Both the position numbers and the translations under genes were made by a program. Under the pieces are notes generated by a model that saw only the letters and a list, made by a program, of their open reading frames with translations, made no database searches and was not told the DNA's origin. From contig NC_092671.1 in NCBI RefSeq assembly GCF_964355755.1, forward strand, positions 39,759,304 to 39,823,303: DNA of 64,000 bases, written 5' to 3'. Below are positions 61,201-64,000 of this stretch, in pieces. Origin of the DNA: Antedon mediterranea (lineage: Eukaryota > Echinodermata > Crinoidea > Comatulida > Antedonidae). Within the stretch, counting starts at the first letter, position 1; the number at the start of each line of letters is the position of its first letter.

Positions 61201-63387
61201 AATCAAAACCCCACACACTCACATCTATGACGTGACAGTTTGTTATTTAATAATATAATGAAACTACTGTTTCCTTGCAGTGAACAGTGTTACAATTTGT
61301 ATAAAATCTGAATGCCACCACCCCCTTGTAAATTTCCTTGAAACCTTCACACATATCAAAATCAACCACGAAACAATTGCACATCAATTATTACTTGCAA
61401 ATAAATATACTGTACTACAACATTTAGTCTGGCGGAGTTTTGACTTAATAATACTGTAGTAAAAAGATATAGTAGTAGTTTAGCGTATGTGGCGTTTCAT
61501 ACGTATAATACATGAGCTTGTAAACTCTTTTCAGACAAAAATTGAAACGTCGGCGTGTGAACAAATATTAATAATAATTATTAATAGATAGATAGATTTA
61601 TATAGCGCAAATACACGATGCGCTCGACAAAAAAAGAAAGCATGGAAAACAAAAGAAAGAGAACAAAAAGACAAAATCACCATGCTAGCACCCAAAGCGG
61701 AGTATGGGGATTCACCATCACTCTAACATCGAAAAAGAAAATAAATACAGACTTGGGCCAGCTATACAAAATTCTTCTCTCACATTTTATTGACTGATGA
61801 CGTGATTTCTAAACACGTGATCAGTATTGTAATTTGCAGACCACTGTAAATCATACTGTCGACATTTTTATGTATACTTTGGGTATATGGGGCGCCACTT
61901 AACATGCCTTGCATAAATAATGTCCTAAACTGCGTCCCATAGGACAAATATATGTATGAAGAATAAATTCAATTTAGCTCACATGCAGGTATAAATATTA
62001 TTAACCGTATAATAATGTAGAGAAACATTCCGGAACTTTACTAATATAAGATTACTGACTAGTCTTCGTGACGACAAATTGCAAAAATGTGTTGATATTA
62101 AAGCACATGGGTATAGGGTAATTTGATTATAAACATTCAATATTTCGTAGAGTATTTGTCGCCAGTCAACAATATGCACGTGGTCTTCCTCTAACGCGAA
62201 CGCAGCGAACGCAGCGAACGCGAACACAGCAAACGCGAACGCAACGAACGCGAACGCAATGAACGCACCTAATTTACCAATCAAGCAACAGTTCGTGATT
62301 GGTCCAGCAATATTGGGCTCAAGATTAATAAAATCTTTTTCTCTTTTCAGCGATTGTTGTGAGATATTTGACTCATAGATTTATTGGTGATTATGATCCA
62401 CAACTAGGTAAGCATCATGGATATGGATGGATGGATCAATTGAAATATGATATTATAAATTGATTATGTTGGAAATCAACCGTGCTGAACGATTGTAAAT
62501 CATTTATCCACAAAACGTCAGGAGTAATACCTTTGCCACTAAATAATTATTTAGTAATGAGAGTTCATGTTCCACTATGCGCCTGGTGATGTTTAAGTAT
62601 AAATTACATTCTAATCCCGTGACGTCATAGTAATCGAGTTGAAATGATCGTAATTGTCTAATGAAGCTATAGAGGCTAATAATGATATTTGATGCAAGTA
62701 TAAAATGCACCGTTGGGTAGGTACGTCTCCCGATAGGTCTGAACCTCTAGATAGACAGTTGAAGATGATTGATTGATCAAGGGTTAGGATATAAATTATA
62801 GGAGTTAGAACCTATCCTTTGGAACACCTCTATTTAGGGGACACTTTATTAGTATTCTAAAGCTCTGTCTACACTATCAAACAAGTTTGACGAAAGAAAG
62901 TGTGCTTATATGGCAGTCATTTTCCCAAATATGGTCCTACATCATGTACATTGGGCAGTTTGATAGTGTAGACAGAGCATAATATTTGTTACACTTTTGT
63001 GTTGGTTGCGTATAACCTTAGCCTACGTGTATTCTTACTGGTGTCAATATATAATATCGAGCACAATTGCAAGTATTGTACGTTGAATCTTCTTTCAATT
63101 TGAGAGGCAGATTTCATGGATTACTGTAATAGGTAATTGACGCAAACCAGCGGAAGTCCACTATCTACCTATATTCCCGCCTGTCTTACGCACCGGATCA
63201 TCCTCACGGATATGTGTACACTATTTAATTGATTTAGAGCAGAAACAACGTTACTACGATATTAAATGCATTACTGTATAGTTCACGTACGTTCAATGGT
63301 ATCTTTACAGAATCTGTTTATAGCCATATGACCAAGATTGATGATCAGTCGATACTACTTAAACTATGGGATACTGCAGGTGAAAAC
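58297..63387 (+). CDS. RERG/RASL12-like small GTPase, paralogue 2, 3' part outside window
   Basis: Three exons, 58297-58393, 62351-62407 and 63311-63387, give the first 77 residues in frame. G1 is GQDGVGKS (25-32), switch I is FIGDYDPQLE and G3 is DTAGE. Exon 2 is 57 bp with phase 1 on both sides, as in paralogue 1. Exon 1 in both genes ends one base after the P-loop Ser/Thr codon, and exon 3 in both ends just after DTAG, so the two genes descend from one duplication. The invariant switch I Thr is replaced by Gln (Q50) and the catalytic Gln by Glu (E76). These changes predict altered GTP hydrolysis and effector binding. G4 and G5 lie beyond base 64000. Introns of 3.96 kb and 0.9 kb contain repeats only. 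Confidence 0.85.
58941..59080. mobile_element. MITE family C, second copy
   Basis: TGGTTCCCACTAGCGTCGCA at the left pairs with TGCGTCTCTGGTGGGAA at the right. The interior has GATTTGACCAATCAC, shared with the 862-1024 copy. Confidence 0.7.
59105..59260. repeat. GAAT/GAAC tetranucleotide repeat
   Basis: Long run of AACGAATGAATGAACG-type words. Confidence 0.9.
59818..60021. repeat. 25-bp tandem repeat, 8 copies
   Basis: Unit ATCTAACGAAATACTACAGT plus ATTAC. Copies from 59826 to 60020 are almost identical, so expansion is recent. Confidence 0.95.
60120..60331. mobile_element. MITE family A, copy 18, with five 21-bp units
   Basis: Best view of the family. Outer TA, termini close to AAGCTCTGTCTACACTATCA and its reverse complement, then tandem 21-bp units. 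Four units have a perfect CCAAATATGG and the fifth CCAACTATGG; the common left-arm motif ACTAGTTTGAC is missing here. GACATCATCATG follows, then CACATCACA and GTCACATAAAGT before the right terminus. TA sites and fold-back structure suggest a Tc1/mariner-type non-autonomous element; no matching transposase is in the window. Elements with 0-5 units are scattered on both orientations. Confidence 0.9.
61558..61735 (-). mobile_element. SINE-like repeat fragment
   Basis: ATTTATATAGCGC and a GCGCTCGAC word with A-rich filler and GGGGATTC resemble the repeat at 43877-44094. Confidence 0.4.
62190..62272. repeat. GCGAAC hexanucleotide-type microsatellite
   Basis: Repeated CGCGAACGCAGCGAACG words with A/G variants; about 80 bp upstream of an acceptor of GTPase paralogue 2. 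Confidence 0.85.
62868..62981. mobile_element. MITE family A, copy 19, internally shortened
   Basis: Intact left terminus TAAAGCTCTGTCTACACTAT and right terminus TTTGATAGTGTAGACAGAGC. One CCAAATATGG unit is left. Confidence 0.85.
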
Positions 63388-64000
63388 GTAAGTCCAGTGT
63401 CAACTCCAAAAGAGGGTTCGAATAGAGATCCAGGGGCGTCATTCAGATCCAGGGGCGTCATTCAGATCCCAGGGGCACCATTCAGATCCAGGGACGTCAT
63501 TCAGCTCTAGGGGCGTTATTTAGCGCCAGGCACGTCATTCAGCCCCAGGGGCGTCATTCAGCCCTAAGGGCGTCATTTAGCGCCTAGCACGTTATTCATC
63601 CCCAGGGGCGTCATTCAGTTTCATGGGTGTTATTCAGCTCTAATGGCGTTATTAAATTCCAAATGAATCATTTTACTCGCATTAAATTTCAAAGAAACTA
63701 GATTTCAAATGTTCTATCAGCCCAAGGAATATTAAACTCAAAGAAATACCGCTAATGGAATTTTTTTTTAAATAAAAATATCTGAAAGTACACCTTGTAA
63801 AATAGTTTAAATGATACACGTGATGAATTAAGTTCTTTCGCATATAATGGGTTTCCTCTTCTTGATAATGACAATAATACATTTAAGCGCATTCAACAAC
63901 ATGTTTAACTTTTGTCTACCAACACAGTACCACTGACATTAACTCACGAATTCCTCATTGAACACAAATTACAAAAATGACGTCAATTATGTGATTTGCG
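63388..64000. other. Intron of GTPase paralogue 2 with a degenerate 18-20-bp repeat
   Basis: From 63420 to about 63660 the word CAGGGGCGTCATTCAG recurs about 13 times with increasing divergence. The rest to the window end is AT-rich without an exon that I can identify. Confidence 0.7.

Larger units (their letters stand above)
58394..62350. other. First intron of GTPase paralogue 2
   Basis: Holds a MITE-C copy, simple repeats, a 25-bp array, the best MITE-A copy and a SINE-like tail. No gene is seen; the open frame at 60765-60998 has no recognised domain. Confidence 0.6.

Overview
The window is eukaryotic genomic DNA, AT-rich and intron-rich, with spliced genes on both strands, a nuclear tRNA-Lys cluster and many small mobile elements. 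The gene set (synaptotagmin, Golgi carbohydrate sulfotransferase, CCDC34, mitochondrial isoleucyl-tRNA synthetase, TSPO, RERG-type small GTPases), the TAGGCCTA-rich repeats and the mix of MITEs, tRNA-derived SINEs, Kolobok-type and Penelope-type sequence suggest an invertebrate deuterostome. An echinoderm is my best guess, but I cannot prove the species from the sequence.

Layout. 464-6311 (+): last five exons of a synaptotagmin-family gene, whose 5' part lies outside the window. 6977-7767 (-): six head-to-tail tRNA-Lys(CTT) units, four intact and two decayed. 8992-11005 (-) and 12044-13582 (+): a carbohydrate sulfotransferase and CCDC34, head-to-head. 14172-14863: a 49-bp satellite. 15381-23673 (-) and 24423-25593 (+): a complete 20-exon IARS2 and a 3-exon TSPO-like gene, head-to-head, both predicted to act at mitochondria. 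26658-33999: a complete 7.3-kb transposon flanked by TTAA, described below. 34958-45913 (-) and 58297-63387 (+, open at the 3' end): two RERG/RASL12-like GTPase paralogues with the same intron positions, pointing away from each other across about 12 kb of repeat-rich DNA. That stretch holds a 42-bp minisatellite, Penelope-type remnants and several MITEs.

The main discovery is at 26658-33999. Two TTAA sites flank an 18-bp perfect terminal inverted repeat. Inside are two intact, convergent, spliced genes. One is a 12-exon, 688-codon protein with an N-terminal THAP zinc finger, a nuclear localisation signal and a DDE-type transposase core with a DxxH motif. The other is a 4-exon, 211-residue protein with the cysteine-rich domain known from the cytoplasmic tail of the P2X7 receptor (the 'ballast' domain). 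Together they look like a two-gene Kolobok-superfamily transposon carrying a ballast-domain accessory protein. Every intron phase matches across both genes, so the element may be active or only recently inactivated.

A second theme is a MITE family with 19 copies in 64 kb. Its termini are near AAGCTCTGTCTACACTATCA with TA target sites, and its interior carries a variable number of 21-bp units, most of which contain a perfect CArg-type box, CC(A/T)6GG. One copy lies directly against an IARS2 splice donor, and another is split by a tRNA-derived SINE.
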